DNA from: JBHJOF01 sp050330055 | GTDB lineage: Bacteria > Pseudomonadota > Alphaproteobacteria > Kiloniellales > JAKSDN01 | Assembly (NCBI GenBank): GCA_050330055.1 | Contig: JBHJOF010000205.1 | Location: forward strand, 1-17,792 | Length of the DNA: 17,792 bases | Direction of reading: 5' to 3' | Translations under genes and position numbers: made by a program | Notes under the pieces: generated by a model | The model's input: the letters and a program-made list of their open reading frames with translations, nothing else | Told to the model about the DNA's origin: nothing | The model's database searches: none | Shown here: positions 7,394-14,765 of the stretch, one piece after another | Position numbering within the stretch: position 1 is the first letter of the stretch | Layout: each line of letters starts with the position of its first letter

Positions 7394-7881
7394 CCGCAAC
7401 TCCCTTCCTCTTCAGAAAGGAATCACGACCACCACGAAAACGGAATTGCAAATTGCAAGCTTTCCCGCCGCCAAACCCGGAAAACCTGCGATATCGGCTA
7501 CTCGCTCACGTCAGAAACCAACTCACCTTCAAGCGCTTGGGCGTTGTTCACGGGGACCTGCATGCCGGCGTAGCCATCTTGGTCTGCGCCATGATCATCG
7601 ACCGCTTCGTCTAGGGTCGATTCACGCATCGTGGCAGTGACTAGACGGTTGCGGAGAGCGACCTGACTACAGAACTCAAGGAATGTGACTAGCATTCACT
7701 GCTCTTCGATCGGCTGGACGCAAAGCCGAAGCCCCGACTGAACTATTGCTTTCCCTCACGCTCCAGTACGTGAAATCTCGCCATCTGCCTGCAGCAAGAA
7801 TCGTTGGTTGCAGGCCCCGAATTTTAGTCTGCATGCAGTCCATGCGTCTTCCGATACTCTGGTTCACCAGACAGGAGGCTG
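7394..7881. other. Gene-poor stretch between IS5 remnant and dehydratase gene
   Basis: About 490 bp with lower GC than the flanks. It begins with the presumed 5' flank of the IS5 remnant, including a TTGCAAATTGCAA repeat near 7446. The longest minus-strand open frame (7498-7695, 65 codons) matches no family I recognise and has no convincing ribosome site. I see no RNA gene or intact coding sequence. It is probably decayed DNA associated with the mobile element. Confidence 0.5.
7787..7815 (-). terminator. Possible terminator-like hairpin after the dehydratase gene
   Basis: GCCTGCAGC (7787-7795) pairs with GTTGCAGGC (7807-7815), a 9-bp stem with one wobble and an 11-nt loop, about 67 bp beyond the dehydratase stop on the minus strand. 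There is no clear U-tract. A shorter 5-bp stem (TCTGG/CCAGA, 7858-7871) lies between it and the gene. Either could help end transcription, but neither is convincing. Confidence 0.3.
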
Positions 7882-9699
7882 TCAGTGATTGTCCCGGGGA
7901 TGGAAGCGATGCACGATGTCGCGGTACTTGACCGCCGGCTTCAGCACCATGCCTTCCGCAAGCTGGCCGATCAGCCCGCGCTGAATCTCCTGCCAGGGCG
8001 TCTGGCTCTCGGGCACGTAGTCGAGGCCGCCATTGGCCAGCTTGTGCTGCAGCTCTGCCCGGCGCTTCGTCAGCTCCTCGTCGGAGATCAGGATGTTGGC
8101 CTCGCGCTTGTTGAGGTCGATGCGCACGCGGTCGCCGGTCCTGAGCAGCGCCAGCCCGCCGCCAACAGCGGCCTCGGGCGAGGCGTTGAGGATCGAGGGC
8201 GAGCCGGAGGTGCCGGACTGCCGGCCGTCGCCGATGCAGGGCAGCGCCGTGACGCCGCGCTTGAGCAGCTCTGCCGGCGGGTCCATGTTCACCACCTCGG
8301 CGCCGCCGGGATAGCCGACCGGGCCGACACCGCGCACGAAGAGCAGGCTGTGCTCGTCTACACCCAGCGAGGGGTCGTTGATCCTGGCGTGATAGTCCTC
8401 GCGCCCGTCGAACACCACGGCCCGCCCTTCGAAGGCGTTGGGATCCGCCGGATTGGAGAGGTAACGGGTCCGGAACTCCTCGGAGATCACACTGGTCTTC
8501 ATGATCGCCGAGTCGAAGAGGTTGCCCTTGAGATTGAGGAAACCGGCATTTTCGACCAGTGGGTCGTCGTGGCGACGTATGACGTCCCGATCGCCGGTGA
8601 AACGGCCCCGGCAGTTCTCGCCGATCGACTTGCCGTTGACGGTCAGGGCGTCGGGATGCGGCAGCACGCCGGCCGCCAGCAGTTCCGCCACGACGGCAGG
8701 AACCTCGCCAGCGCGGTGGAAATCCTCGCCCAGGAAGCGGCCCGCCGGCTGCATGTCGACGAGAAGCGGGATCGCGTGACCAAGGCGCTCCCAGTCGTCG
8801 TTGCTGAGTTCGAGGCCAAGGTGGCTGGCAATGGCATTGAGGTGAATGGGCGCGTTGGTCGAGCCGCCGATCGCCGAACAGACGACGATCGCGTTCTCGA
8901 AGGCCTGCCTGGTCATGATGTCGGAAGGCTTGAGATCCTGCAGCACCATCTCGACGATGCGCCGGCCGGTGAGGTAGGCGGCCTGCCCGCGGTCCTTGTG
9001 CACCGCCGGGATGGCGGCCGTGCCGGGCAGCATCATGCCGAGGGCTTCGGCCAGCGAGTTCATCGTGGTCGCCGTGCCCATGGTGTTGCAGAAACCGGGC
9101 GAGGGCGCCGAGGAGGCGACCAGCTCCACGTACTCCGCCCAGTCGATCTTGCCGGCGGACTTGAGCTTCTTCGCTTCCCACTTGATGGTGCCGGAGCCGG
9201 TTCGGCGCCCCTTGTACCAGCCGTTCAGCATCGGGCCGACCGAGAGCGCGATCGCCGGAATGTTCACGGTTGCGGCGGCCATGAGCTGCGAGGGGGTGGT
9301 CTTGTCGCAGCCGGTGGTGAGCACGACGCCGTCGAGGGGATAGCCGAACAGCGTTTCCACCAGGCCGAGATAGGCAAGGTTGCGGTCGAGCGCCGCCGTC
9401 GGTCGCTTGCCGGTTTCCTGGATCGGGTGAACCGGAAACTCGAAGGCGATACCGCCGGCCTCGCGGATCCCCTCGCGGATTCGCTGCGCCAGCACTAGAT
9501 GTTGTCGGTTGCACGGCGAGAGGTCGGAGCCGGACTGGGCGATGCCGATGATCGGCCTGCCCGACTGCAGCTCCTCGCGGCTCAGTCCCCAGTTCATGTA
9601 GCGCTCGATATAGAGCGCCGTCATGTCCGGATCATCCGGGTTATCGAACCAAAGTTGCGAGCGAAGCCTAGGCTTCGCGCGCGTGGCGTCGTTTGGCAT
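7882..9699 (-). CDS. Sugar-acid dehydratase, IlvD/Edd family (L-arabonate/D-xylonate type)
   Basis: This 605-aa cytoplasmic Fe-S enzyme should dehydrate an aldonic acid to the 2-keto-3-deoxy acid, a step of non-phosphorylating pentose or deoxysugar breakdown. It resembles rhizobial L-arabonate dehydratase far more than IlvD. Shared features include LRSQLWFDNPDDPDMTALYI, PVHPIQETGKRPTAALDRNL, VGPMLNGWYKG and LFDSAIMKTSVISEEFR. The three [2Fe-2S] ligand cysteines are present (SPCNR Cys63, TTGCDK Cys131, GFCNT Cys204), with Lys133 at the Mg-binding carbamylated-lysine position. The proposed catalytic Ser lies in GDGRQSGTSG (about 495). The C-terminus ends HPRDNH, as in relatives. ATG 9699 is preceded on the minus strand by GGAGAAA about 5-8 nt away. 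No sugar transporter or lactonase is adjacent, only possible SDR fragments upstream. Exact substrate (arabonate, xylonate, fuconate) is undetermined. Confidence 0.93.
   Translation of the reverse strand: MPNDATRAKPRLRSQLWFDNPDDPDMTALYIERYMNWGLSREELQSGRPIIGIAQSGSDLSPCNRQHLVLAQRIREGIREAGGIAFEFPVHPIQETGKRPTAALDRNLAYLGLVETLFGYPLDGVVLTTGCDKTTPSQLMAAATVNIPAIALSVGPMLNGWYKGRRTGSGTIKWEAKKLKSAGKIDWAEYVELVASSAPSPGFCNTMGTATTMNSLAEALGMMLPGTAAIPAVHKDRGQAAYLTGRRIVEMVLQDLKPSDIMTRQAFENAIVVCSAIGGSTNAPIHLNAIASHLGLELSNDDWERLGHAIPLLVDMQPAGRFLGEDFHRAGEVPAVVAELLAAGVLPHPDALTVNGKSIGENCRGRFTGDRDVIRRHDDPLVENAGFLNLKGNLFDSAIMKTSVISEEFRTRYLSNPADPNAFEGRAVVFDGREDYHARINDPSLGVDEHSLLFVRGVGPVGYPGGAEVVNMDPPAELLKRGVTALPCIGDGRQSGTSGSPSILNASPEAAVGGGLALLRTGDRVRIDLNKREANILISDEELTKRRAELQHKLANGGLDYVPESQTPWQEIQRGLIGQLAEGMVLKPAVKYRDIVHRFHPRDNH
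9661..9678. repeat. Perfect 18-bp palindrome in the dehydratase 5' coding region
   Basis: GCGAAGCCTAGGCTTCGC is a perfect palindrome covering roughly codons 8-13 of the dehydratase. It could form a hairpin just downstream of the start codon or be a protein-binding site. It may also be coincidental within an Ala-Lys-Pro-Arg-Leu-Arg stretch. Confidence 0.5.
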
Positions 9700-10056
9700 C
9701 GTCGTTTCTCCGTAGTCGTTCCCGGCTCACGTGCCGGACTTAGCCAATTCGTACCGGCCGCTGAAATCGATCATATTCATCCGCCATCCACGATAAGGTT
9801 CTAGGCTGGGTAGAGGCGGCAGTCCACCGATGCCAGTACGGCGCCATTGTAGACGATCGACGCTAAGGTGCGGCTTCGGGCCCAGCTGGGAAGAAGACGA
9901 ACCTCTTGCCGTCTCAGCTTACGTCGGCGGCCTCGACCGGTGCCGACCCGGAGCGCGTCCGGCGGCCAATGCCACGACAATCACGACCCGCTTCATCGCG
10001 TCTCACTTCTCTGCGTTGCCTATAGTATATGATTCAAGGACTTCCTGCCGAGTGGC
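9700..10056. other. 357-bp intergenic region between phosphodiesterase and dehydratase
   Basis: This gap should hold the dehydratase promoter on the minus strand, but I could not identify convincing -35/-10 boxes. It contains the possible SDR fragments (9727-9836), an AT-rich patch TATAGTATATGATTC (about 10021-10035), and a 25-codon minus-strand frame at 9919-9996 beginning MKRVVIVVALAAG, which resembles a signal-peptide start but stops at once. No operator like the one in front of the LacI gene is visible here. Confidence 0.5.
9727..9836 (-). pseudogene. Possible remnant of a short-chain dehydrogenase 3' end and following gene start
   Basis: On the minus strand, 9836 to 9777 reads LASVDCRLYPA*NLIVDGG*. 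This matches the standard SDR C-terminus (LAS-D, then TGxNLxVDGG) with exact spacing; the internal TAG stands where SDRs often have a Gln codon. The final TGA overlaps an ATG (9780) as ATGA. The new frame reads MNMIDFSGRYELAKSGT and stops at 9727, resembling the first residues of another oxidoreductase before it is cut off. Together they look like a fossil gene junction just upstream of the dehydratase. An SDR (sugar dehydrogenase) would fit a sugar-acid pathway. The match is short and could be chance. Confidence 0.4.
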
Positions 10057-10878
10057 TCAATCGATGAGCCGGCCGGCGCTATCGTAGAAGGGATAGGGGC
10101 CGTCGAAGCGGCCGAGCAGGCTTACGTGGGCGACCAGGCCGCCGTCGCCGGCCTGGAAGAGCAGCAGGCACGACGGCGGTTCGAGCACGAAGGCGGAGGG
10201 GCCGTCCGCGCGCAGGTCGAGCGCCACGGCATGGGCCGGGCTGGGGCCGATCGCGGCCGCGGTTCCGTGCCAGCTGCGCTGGATCGTCCGGTGCACGTGG
10301 CCGCAGAGCACGAAGGCGATCTGGCAATGGCGCTCGACCAGGGCACCGAGCGCCGTGCCGTTGCGGCAGTTCTGCGCGTCCATGTGGGCGATACCGGTGA
10401 GGAACGGGGGGTGATGCATGAACAGCACGGTCTGGCGCGTCCGGTCCTCGGCAAGGCGGGCGTCGAGCCAACTCAGACGCTCGGCGCAGAGTTCGCCGTG
10501 AGGCGCGCCTGGAACCGTGGTGTCGAGGCCGATCAGGCGCACCGGATAGTCCTCGATCACGTAGTGCAGGAACTCGCCTTCGCGCGGCAGGTAGTCGTGA
10601 TCGGCGAAAGCGGCGCGCAGGTTCTCGCGATCATCGTGGTTGCCGGGAATCACGTAGTACGGCATCGCCAGCTCGGCCAGGATCTCGCGCAGCACGGCAT
10701 ACTCGGCCGGCCTGCCGAGATCGACCAGGTCCCCGGTCAGCAGCGCAGCGTCGGGTCGCGGCACCAGCGCGTTGAGGTGCGCCACGCAGCGTCGCAGGGC
10801 AGCCGCGGTGTCGACCCGCTGGTAGGCGAGCTTGCCGTCGGCCTTGATGTGGGTGTCGGTTACTTGAGCGATGATCAT
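10057..10878 (-). CDS. Cyclic/glycerophosphodiester metallophosphoesterase (GpdQ/CpdA-like)
   Basis: This 273-aa calcineurin-like phosphoesterase is predicted to hydrolyse phosphodiesters with a two-metal centre. The ligand set is complete and nearly in register with Enterobacter GpdQ: Asp8 and His10 (QVTDTH), Asp50 (LTGDLVD), Asn80 (IPGNHDD), His155/His156 (MHHPPF), His194 and His196 (CGHVHR). GpdQ-type enzymes cleave glycerophosphodiesters and cyclic nucleotides with broad specificity. There is no signal peptide or membrane helix, so it is cytoplasmic. It is the last gene of the LacI/ABC operon, starting 39 bp after the ATPase stop with only a weak ribosome site. Location and family together suggest that it processes a substrate imported by the upstream transporter, for example a glycerophosphodiester. 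A cAMP phosphodiesterase role is the main alternative. Confidence 0.88.
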   Translation of the reverse strand: MIIAQVTDTHIKADGKLAYQRVDTAAALRRCVAHLNALVPRPDAALLTGDLVDLGRPAEYAVLREILAELAMPYYVIPGNHDDRENLRAAFADHDYLPREGEFLHYVIEDYPVRLIGLDTTVPGAPHGELCAERLSWLDARLAEDRTRQTVLFMHHPPFLTGIAHMDAQNCRNGTALGALVERHCQIAFVLCGHVHRTIQRSWHGTAAAIGPSPAHAVALDLRADGPSAFVLEPPSCLLLFQAGDGGLVAHVSLLGRFDGPYPFYDSAGRLID

Positions 10879-10917
10879 GGGCAGAGCGCGCCTGGAGGGT
10901 TGGGATCGTCCGGTGAC

Positions 10918-11979
10918 TCAGCGCTCGAGCACCAGGAGCGCTTCCGAGGGCAGGGTGATGCCGACCTCGGCGCCCACCGGGAAGTCCTGGCGACCGGCGG
11001 TTTCCAGCACCACCGAGTCCTGCCCCATGCCTTCGACCACCAGACGGGTGCGGTCGCCGAGGAAGAACGCGGCCACCACGCGGCCGCGTAGCTGCGCCGC
11101 GGCGGGTGGTGCCAGGGTCGCATCCTCCGGCCGGAACAGCACCTCGGTCTCGCCCTGGCCACCGTGGTCCCAGGGCAGGCAGCCGCCCGGCGTCTCCAGT
11201 GCGCCGTTGCGGACCACCCCGGTCAGCCGGTTCATGGTGCCAATGAAGTCGGCGACGAAGGAGTTGGCAGGCTGGTAGTAGATCTCGCGCGGCGTGCCGA
11301 TCTGAGCGACCCGACCCTGGCTCATCACCACGATGCGGTCGCCGAGCGCCATCGCCTCTGCCTGATCGTGAGTGACGTAGACCGCGGTGATGCCGAGGCT
11401 GCGCAGCAGGGCGTCGATCTCGACGCGCAGGCGTTCCCGCAGAATGGCGTCGAGCGCGGTCAGCGGCTCGTCGAGCAGCAGGACGCGCGGCCGGATGGCG
11501 ATGGCCCGGGCGAGCGCCACGCGCTGACGCTGTCCACCGGAGAGCTGCTCGATCCGCCGGTCGCGCAGCTCCTCGATGCGCATCATGGCGAGCATCTCGC
11601 GCACCCTTGCGTCCCGCTCGACGGCGGGCACGCGGCGCACCTTGAGGCCGTAGGCGATGTTGTCGGCCACGTTCATGTTGGGGAACAGGGCATAGGACTG
11701 GAACACCATGCCGACATTGCGACGCTCGATCGGCAAGCCGGTGACGTCCTCGTCGTCGAACAGCACGCTGCCCCCCGCATCGGGGACATCCAGGCCGGCA
11801 ATGAGGCGCAGCGTGGTGGTCTTGCCGCAGCCGGATGGCCCGAGCAACACCACCGTCTCGCCACCTTGGATCTCCAGGTTCAGTGGCTCGAGCGCTCGGG
11901 TGCCGTCGGGGAAGGTCTTGGCGCAGGCGCGCAGGCGCACCGAGGTGTTCTGTCGTGCGTGGCCCATCCTGTCGCTCAT
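10918..11979 (-). CDS. ABC transporter ATPase, CUT1/Fe-putrescine-phosphonate type (PotA/FbpC/PhnT-like)
   Basis: This 353-aa cytoplasmic ATPase serves the adjacent two-permease importer. The start is ATG 11979, inside an ATGA overlap with the upstream permease. The much longer open frame reaching 12864 is just the permease gene read in the wrong frame. Motifs: Walker A GPSGCGKT (47-54), Q-loop Gln94 (MVFQSYALFP), signature LSGGQ (146-150), Walker B VLLLDE (166-171) and switch His204 (YVTHDQAEAM). A C-terminal TOBE-type regulatory domain occupies about 278-353 (LFRPEDATL onward). Overall it fits the family that energises uptake of polyamines, ferric ion, sulfate or 2-aminoethylphosphonate. 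A single ATPase gene serves two different permeases, so it would act as a homodimer. Confidence 0.94.
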   Translation of the reverse strand: MSDRMGHARQNTSVRLRACAKTFPDGTRALEPLNLEIQGGETVVLLGPSGCGKTTTLRLIAGLDVPDAGGSVLFDDEDVTGLPIERRNVGMVFQSYALFPNMNVADNIAYGLKVRRVPAVERDARVREMLAMMRIEELRDRRIEQLSGGQRQRVALARAIAIRPRVLLLDEPLTALDAILRERLRVEIDALLRSLGITAVYVTHDQAEAMALGDRIVVMSQGRVAQIGTPREIYYQPANSFVADFIGTMNRLTGVVRNGALETPGGCLPWDHGGQGETEVLFRPEDATLAPPAAAQLRGRVVAAFFLGDRTRLVVEGMGQDSVVLETAGRQDFPVGAEVGITLPSEALLVLER

Positions 11980-12851
11980 CGCAGGGCCTCCTTCGGCGTC
12001 GCCGGCAGCGGCTCGGTGCCGGGGAGCGGCGTCTCCGCCTCGACGGCTGGGCGCGCTTTGGTCGCCGGCTTGCCGAACCATTGCAGCGCCAGCAACAGTG
12101 GCAGGATCATAACCAGGAACACCAGGGTATAGGCGCTGCCGATCTCCAGGCGCATGGAGGCATAGCTGTCGGCCAGGCCGACGGGCAGGGTCTTGGTGAG
12201 CGGCGTATGCAGCATCCAGGTCAGGTTGAACTCGCCGATCGAGAGCGTTACCACCATGAGCGCGCCGGCCAGGATGCCGGACCGGCAGTTCGGCAGGATG
12301 ATGCCGAAGAAGCGTTGCCAGAAGCCGGCGCCGAGGCTGGCCGCGCCTTCCTCCAGCGTGCGAAAGTCGATGCTCGACAGCACCGCCAGAATCGCGCGAA
12401 CCATGAAGGGCAGCGTGTAGAGCACGTGGCCGACCAGGATGAACAGCCAGCTGGTGCGGAACTCGCGGAAACCGCCGTAGGTGAGGATCAAGGCCAGCGC
12501 AATGGCGAGGCCGGGTATGGCGAGCGGCAGCACCAACAGCTCCTCGATGATCCGTGCCACCCGCCCGGCCTTTCGGGCCAGCACATAGGCCGCCGGCACA
12601 CCCAGGATCAGCGTGCAGGCGAGCGTCGCCAGGGCGATCAGCAGGGAAAGATAGATGGTCTTCGAATAAAGCCCCCAGACTTCGCCGATCCAGCGCAAGG
12701 TCACGCCGCTCGACAGGCCCTGCATGAAGTTCACGGTCAGGCCGGCCAGGACCGACAAACAGACCGGGACGATCAAGAAGGCGCAAACCAGGAGCGTAAA
12801 GCCGAGCTGGGCGTGGAACAACCAGGTCCGTCGCATGAGCCCGACCCTCAT
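11976..12851 (-). CDS. ABC transporter permease (PotC/PhnV-like)
   Basis: This 291-aa inner-membrane permease has about six hydrophobic segments: about 13-38, 62-88, 105-125, 135-155, 190-210 and 240-262. The cytoplasmic EAA loop lies around FRTLEEGAASLGAGFWQRFFGIILP (about 162-186). It starts at ATG 12851, overlapping the stop of the other permease as ATGA, and its own stop overlaps the ATPase start in the same way, so the three products should be made in fixed proportion. The C-terminal about 30 residues are a Pro/Ala-rich tail (KARPAVEAETPLPG) beyond the last helix. The fold is of the spermidine/putrescine, ferric and phosphonate permease group; the substrate cannot be read from it. Confidence 0.92.
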   Translation of the reverse strand: MRVGLMRRTWLFHAQLGFTLLVCAFLIVPVCLSVLAGLTVNFMQGLSSGVTLRWIGEVWGLYSKTIYLSLLIALATLACTLILGVPAAYVLARKAGRVARIIEELLVLPLAIPGLAIALALILTYGGFREFRTSWLFILVGHVLYTLPFMVRAILAVLSSIDFRTLEEGAASLGAGFWQRFFGIILPNCRSGILAGALMVVTLSIGEFNLTWMLHTPLTKTLPVGLADSYASMRLEIGSAYTLVFLVMILPLLLALQWFGKPATKARPAVEAETPLPGTEPLPATPKEALR

Positions 12852-13669
12852 CCCGCTGCGGCAACCGTTGTCCCGGCGAAGGAGCGGGCGATGGTCAGGC
12901 CGGCCCAGGTGATCAGCCCGAGCACGATGCTGAGCGCTGCGGCGGTCGCGATGTTCGCGTTCAAGGTGAACTCGGTGTAGATGGTCATCGGCAGAACGTC
13001 GATCCGCGTGGCCAGGGTGAAGGCGGTGCCGAAGGCGCCCATGGAGGTCGCAAAGCAGATCGCGCCGGAGGCGATCAACGCCGGGGCCAGGCCGGGCAGA
13101 ATCACATCGCGCACCACGCGCCAGGGCGAAGCGCCGAGCGAACGCGCCGCCTCCTCGAGGGCGGGATCGAGCTTCTCGGCTGCGGCCATGATGGTCAGGA
13201 TCACGCGAGGAATCGAGAAGTAGAGATAACCGACGAACAGCCCCGCCATCGAGTAGGCGAAGACCAGCTTCGAGCCGGTGAGCACGTCGGTGATGCTGCC
13301 GATCAGTCCCTGACGGCCGGCCAGCATGATCACCAGGAAGCCGATCACAACGCCGGGGAAGGCAAGCGGGAAGGTGAGGATGGCGATCAGCGCCTCGCGC
13401 CCGACGAAGCGATGACGCTCCAGGAACACCCCGGCCACGGTGGAGATGGCGAGCGCCGCCAGGGTGACGACGAGCGAGAGCACCACAGTGTTGACCAAGC
13501 TCTGGAAGTAACGCGGCGTCGTGAGCACGGCCATATAGACGGCGAGACCGTCGGCCCCGCCAGCGCTCACGCCCGCCAGCCGCGCCATCGGCAACAGAAA
13601 GAAGGCGGCGAAGACAATGCCCGCCGGGAGCATCAACAGAATCAGGTAGCCATTGTCACGTCGGGCCAC
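12848..13669 (-). CDS. ABC transporter permease (PotB/PhnU-like)
   Basis: This 273-aa inner-membrane permease is the first of the pair. The only in-frame start near the N-terminal helix is GTG 13669. AAGGAGG lies about 18 nt upstream, rather far, with a poorer GGA closer, so initiation may be weak. The N-terminal helix (NGYLILLMLPAGIVFAAFFLLP) is followed by a periplasmic loop, five more hydrophobic segments, and an EAA loop LDPALEEAARSLGASPWRVVRDVILP (about 166-191). The first periplasmic loop is short compared with ThiP/PotB relatives. It lies 82 bp after the binding-protein gene, with a strong hairpin in the gap, and overlaps the next permease by ATGA. Confidence 0.92.
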   Translation of the reverse strand: MARRDNGYLILLMLPAGIVFAAFFLLPMARLAGVSAGGADGLAVYMAVLTTPRYFQSLVNTVVLSLVVTLAALAISTVAGVFLERHRFVGREALIAILTFPLAFPGVVIGFLVIMLAGRQGLIGSITDVLTGSKLVFAYSMAGLFVGYLYFSIPRVILTIMAAAEKLDPALEEAARSLGASPWRVVRDVILPGLAPALIASGAICFATSMGAFGTAFTLATRIDVLPMTIYTEFTLNANIATAAALSIVLGLITWAGLTIARSFAGTTVAAAG

Positions 13670-13703
13670 GATCGCGGATCCGTCAAGCCTCCTTGCGCGG
13701 CGG

Positions 13704-13737
13704 GCGACGCGGCGGAAGCAAGGACCCGCCGCGTCGC
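13704..13737 (-). promoter_or_regulatory. Strong intercistronic hairpin between binding-protein and permease genes
   Basis: GCGACGCGGCGG (13704-13715) pairs perfectly with CCGCCGCGTCGC (13726-13737), a 12-bp GC-rich stem with a 10-nt loop, in the 82-bp gap after the binding-protein stop. No U-run follows on the minus strand. The position parallels the hairpin at 2647-2671 in the other transport operon, so I infer that it protects or processes mRNA to raise binding-protein output relative to the membrane subunits. Confidence 0.6.
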
Positions 13738-13751
13738 CGCCCTATAGGAAC

Positions 13752-14765
13752 TTAGCGCACTTCGTTCAGATAGCGCTGGCCGAAGGCTTCCTGCACCTCG
13801 GCCATCTTTCCGTAGTCGACCGGTGCCGCCCGCTCGTACTCCGTGGCCGGCAGGAACTTGGCCTGGGCTTCCGGCGACATGGCGCTGGCCCGCACCGGAC
13901 GCAGGAAGGCGTTGGCCCACACGCCCTGGCCTTCGTCGGACAGGACGAAATCCAGGATCGCCTGGCCGTTCTTCTCCTGCGGCGCACTCTTCACCAGGCT
14001 CATCACGTAGGGCACGACCACCGTGCCCTCTTCGGGGATGACGAAGACCACGTTGGCCTCGTCCTTGTACTTTGCTCGGTAGCTGTTGAAGTCGTAGTCG
14101 AAAAGGATCGGGATCTCGCCCGAGAGGACCCGGGCATAGGAGGTCTGCTTCGGCACGATCGGGTCGTTCGCGGCAAGCTCCTTGAAGTACTCGATCGCCG
14201 GGTCGAAGTTCTCCAGGCTGCCGCCGAGCGCCAGGTTCACCGCCACAGCGCCGGCATAGCCGACGAATGCGCTCGAGGGGTCGAGATAGCCGACCATGCC
14301 CCGGTACTCCGGCTTGAGCAGGTCCTTCCAGCCCTTCGGTATCGGCAGGCCGCCGAGAGCGTCCACGTTGACGAACAGCCCAAGCGTGCCGGAGTGGATG
14401 GTGAACCAGTGCCCGTCCGGATCCTTGAGACCGTCGGGAATCTCGTCCCAGTGGGCCGGCTTGTAGGCGGCGGTCACGCCCTCGCGCTTCGCCGTGATGC
14501 CGAACGACACGCCATAGTACGCGATGTCGGCAACCGGGTTGTCCTTCTCGGCGATCAGCTGCGACAGGGTCTGGCCGGAGTTCTTGTTGTCGTGCGGCAC
14601 CTCGAGGCCGAGCTGCTCCTTGATCGTCTTCAGCTGACTTGCCCAGTCGGCCCACTCCGGCGGGCAGTTGTAGCAGATCGCATCGGCCGCGGTGGCCGGG
14701 CCGGCGGTGCCAGAGGCAAAGGCCGCTGCGCAAAGCGCCGCGGCGAACAGCTTCCTCATGATCAT
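13752..14765 (-). CDS. ABC transporter extracellular solute-binding protein (AfuA/PhnS/PotD-like)
   Basis: This 337-aa periplasmic receptor belongs to the adjacent importer. ATG 14765 has GGGAG 8 nt upstream and overlaps the LacI-type stop as ATGA; an ATG six bases further in is an alternative. A Sec signal peptide is clear (MRKLFAAALCAAAFASG, cleavage near ATA|ADA, about residue 26). Just inside the mature N-terminus is CYNC (Cys31, Cys34), a CxxC pair that could form a disulfide. Family landmarks follow: DNKNSGQTLSQLIAEKDNPVADI, FVNVDALGGLPIPKGWKDLL and PYRG-like EYRGMVGYLDPSSAF. The fold fits receptors for ferric ion, polyamines or phosphonates. The operon's phosphodiesterase suggests an organic phosphate ligand, but binding residues cannot be assigned from sequence alone. 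Confidence 0.93.
   Translation of the reverse strand: MIMRKLFAAALCAAAFASGTAGPATAADAICYNCPPEWADWASQLKTIKEQLGLEVPHDNKNSGQTLSQLIAEKDNPVADIAYYGVSFGITAKREGVTAAYKPAHWDEIPDGLKDPDGHWFTIHSGTLGLFVNVDALGGLPIPKGWKDLLKPEYRGMVGYLDPSSAFVGYAGAVAVNLALGGSLENFDPAIEYFKELAANDPIVPKQTSYARVLSGEIPILFDYDFNSYRAKYKDEANVVFVIPEEGTVVVPYVMSLVKSAPQEKNGQAILDFVLSDEGQGVWANAFLRPVRASAMSPEAQAKFLPATEYERAAPVDYGKMAEVQEAFGQRYLNEVR

Noticed and set aside
7540..7614. Plus-strand reading GVVHGDLHAG, reminiscent of kinase/phosphotransferase catalytic loops
   Set aside because: Only about ten residues match, the following Asn is absent, a stop comes soon after, and no other kinase motif is nearby. Probably coincidence.
7498..7695. 65-codon minus-strand open frame in the decayed region
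   Set aside because: No recognisable motif and no convincing ribosome site; it lies in probable mobile-element debris.
7885..9498. Plus-strand open frame of 537 codons opposite the dehydratase
   Set aside because: The minus-strand protein has all dehydratase motifs and Fe-S cysteines. The plus-strand translation resembles no family and is a GC-rich shadow.
9919..9996. 25-codon minus-strand frame starting MKRVVIVVALAAG
   Set aside because: It looks like the start of a signal peptide, but the frame turns Arg/Pro-rich and stops at once. No supporting continuation in one frame; too short to call.
10918..12864. 648-codon minus-strand frame suggesting a permease-ATPase fusion
   Set aside because: The N-terminal half is the permease gene read out of frame. 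The real ATPase starts at 11979 within an ATGA overlap.
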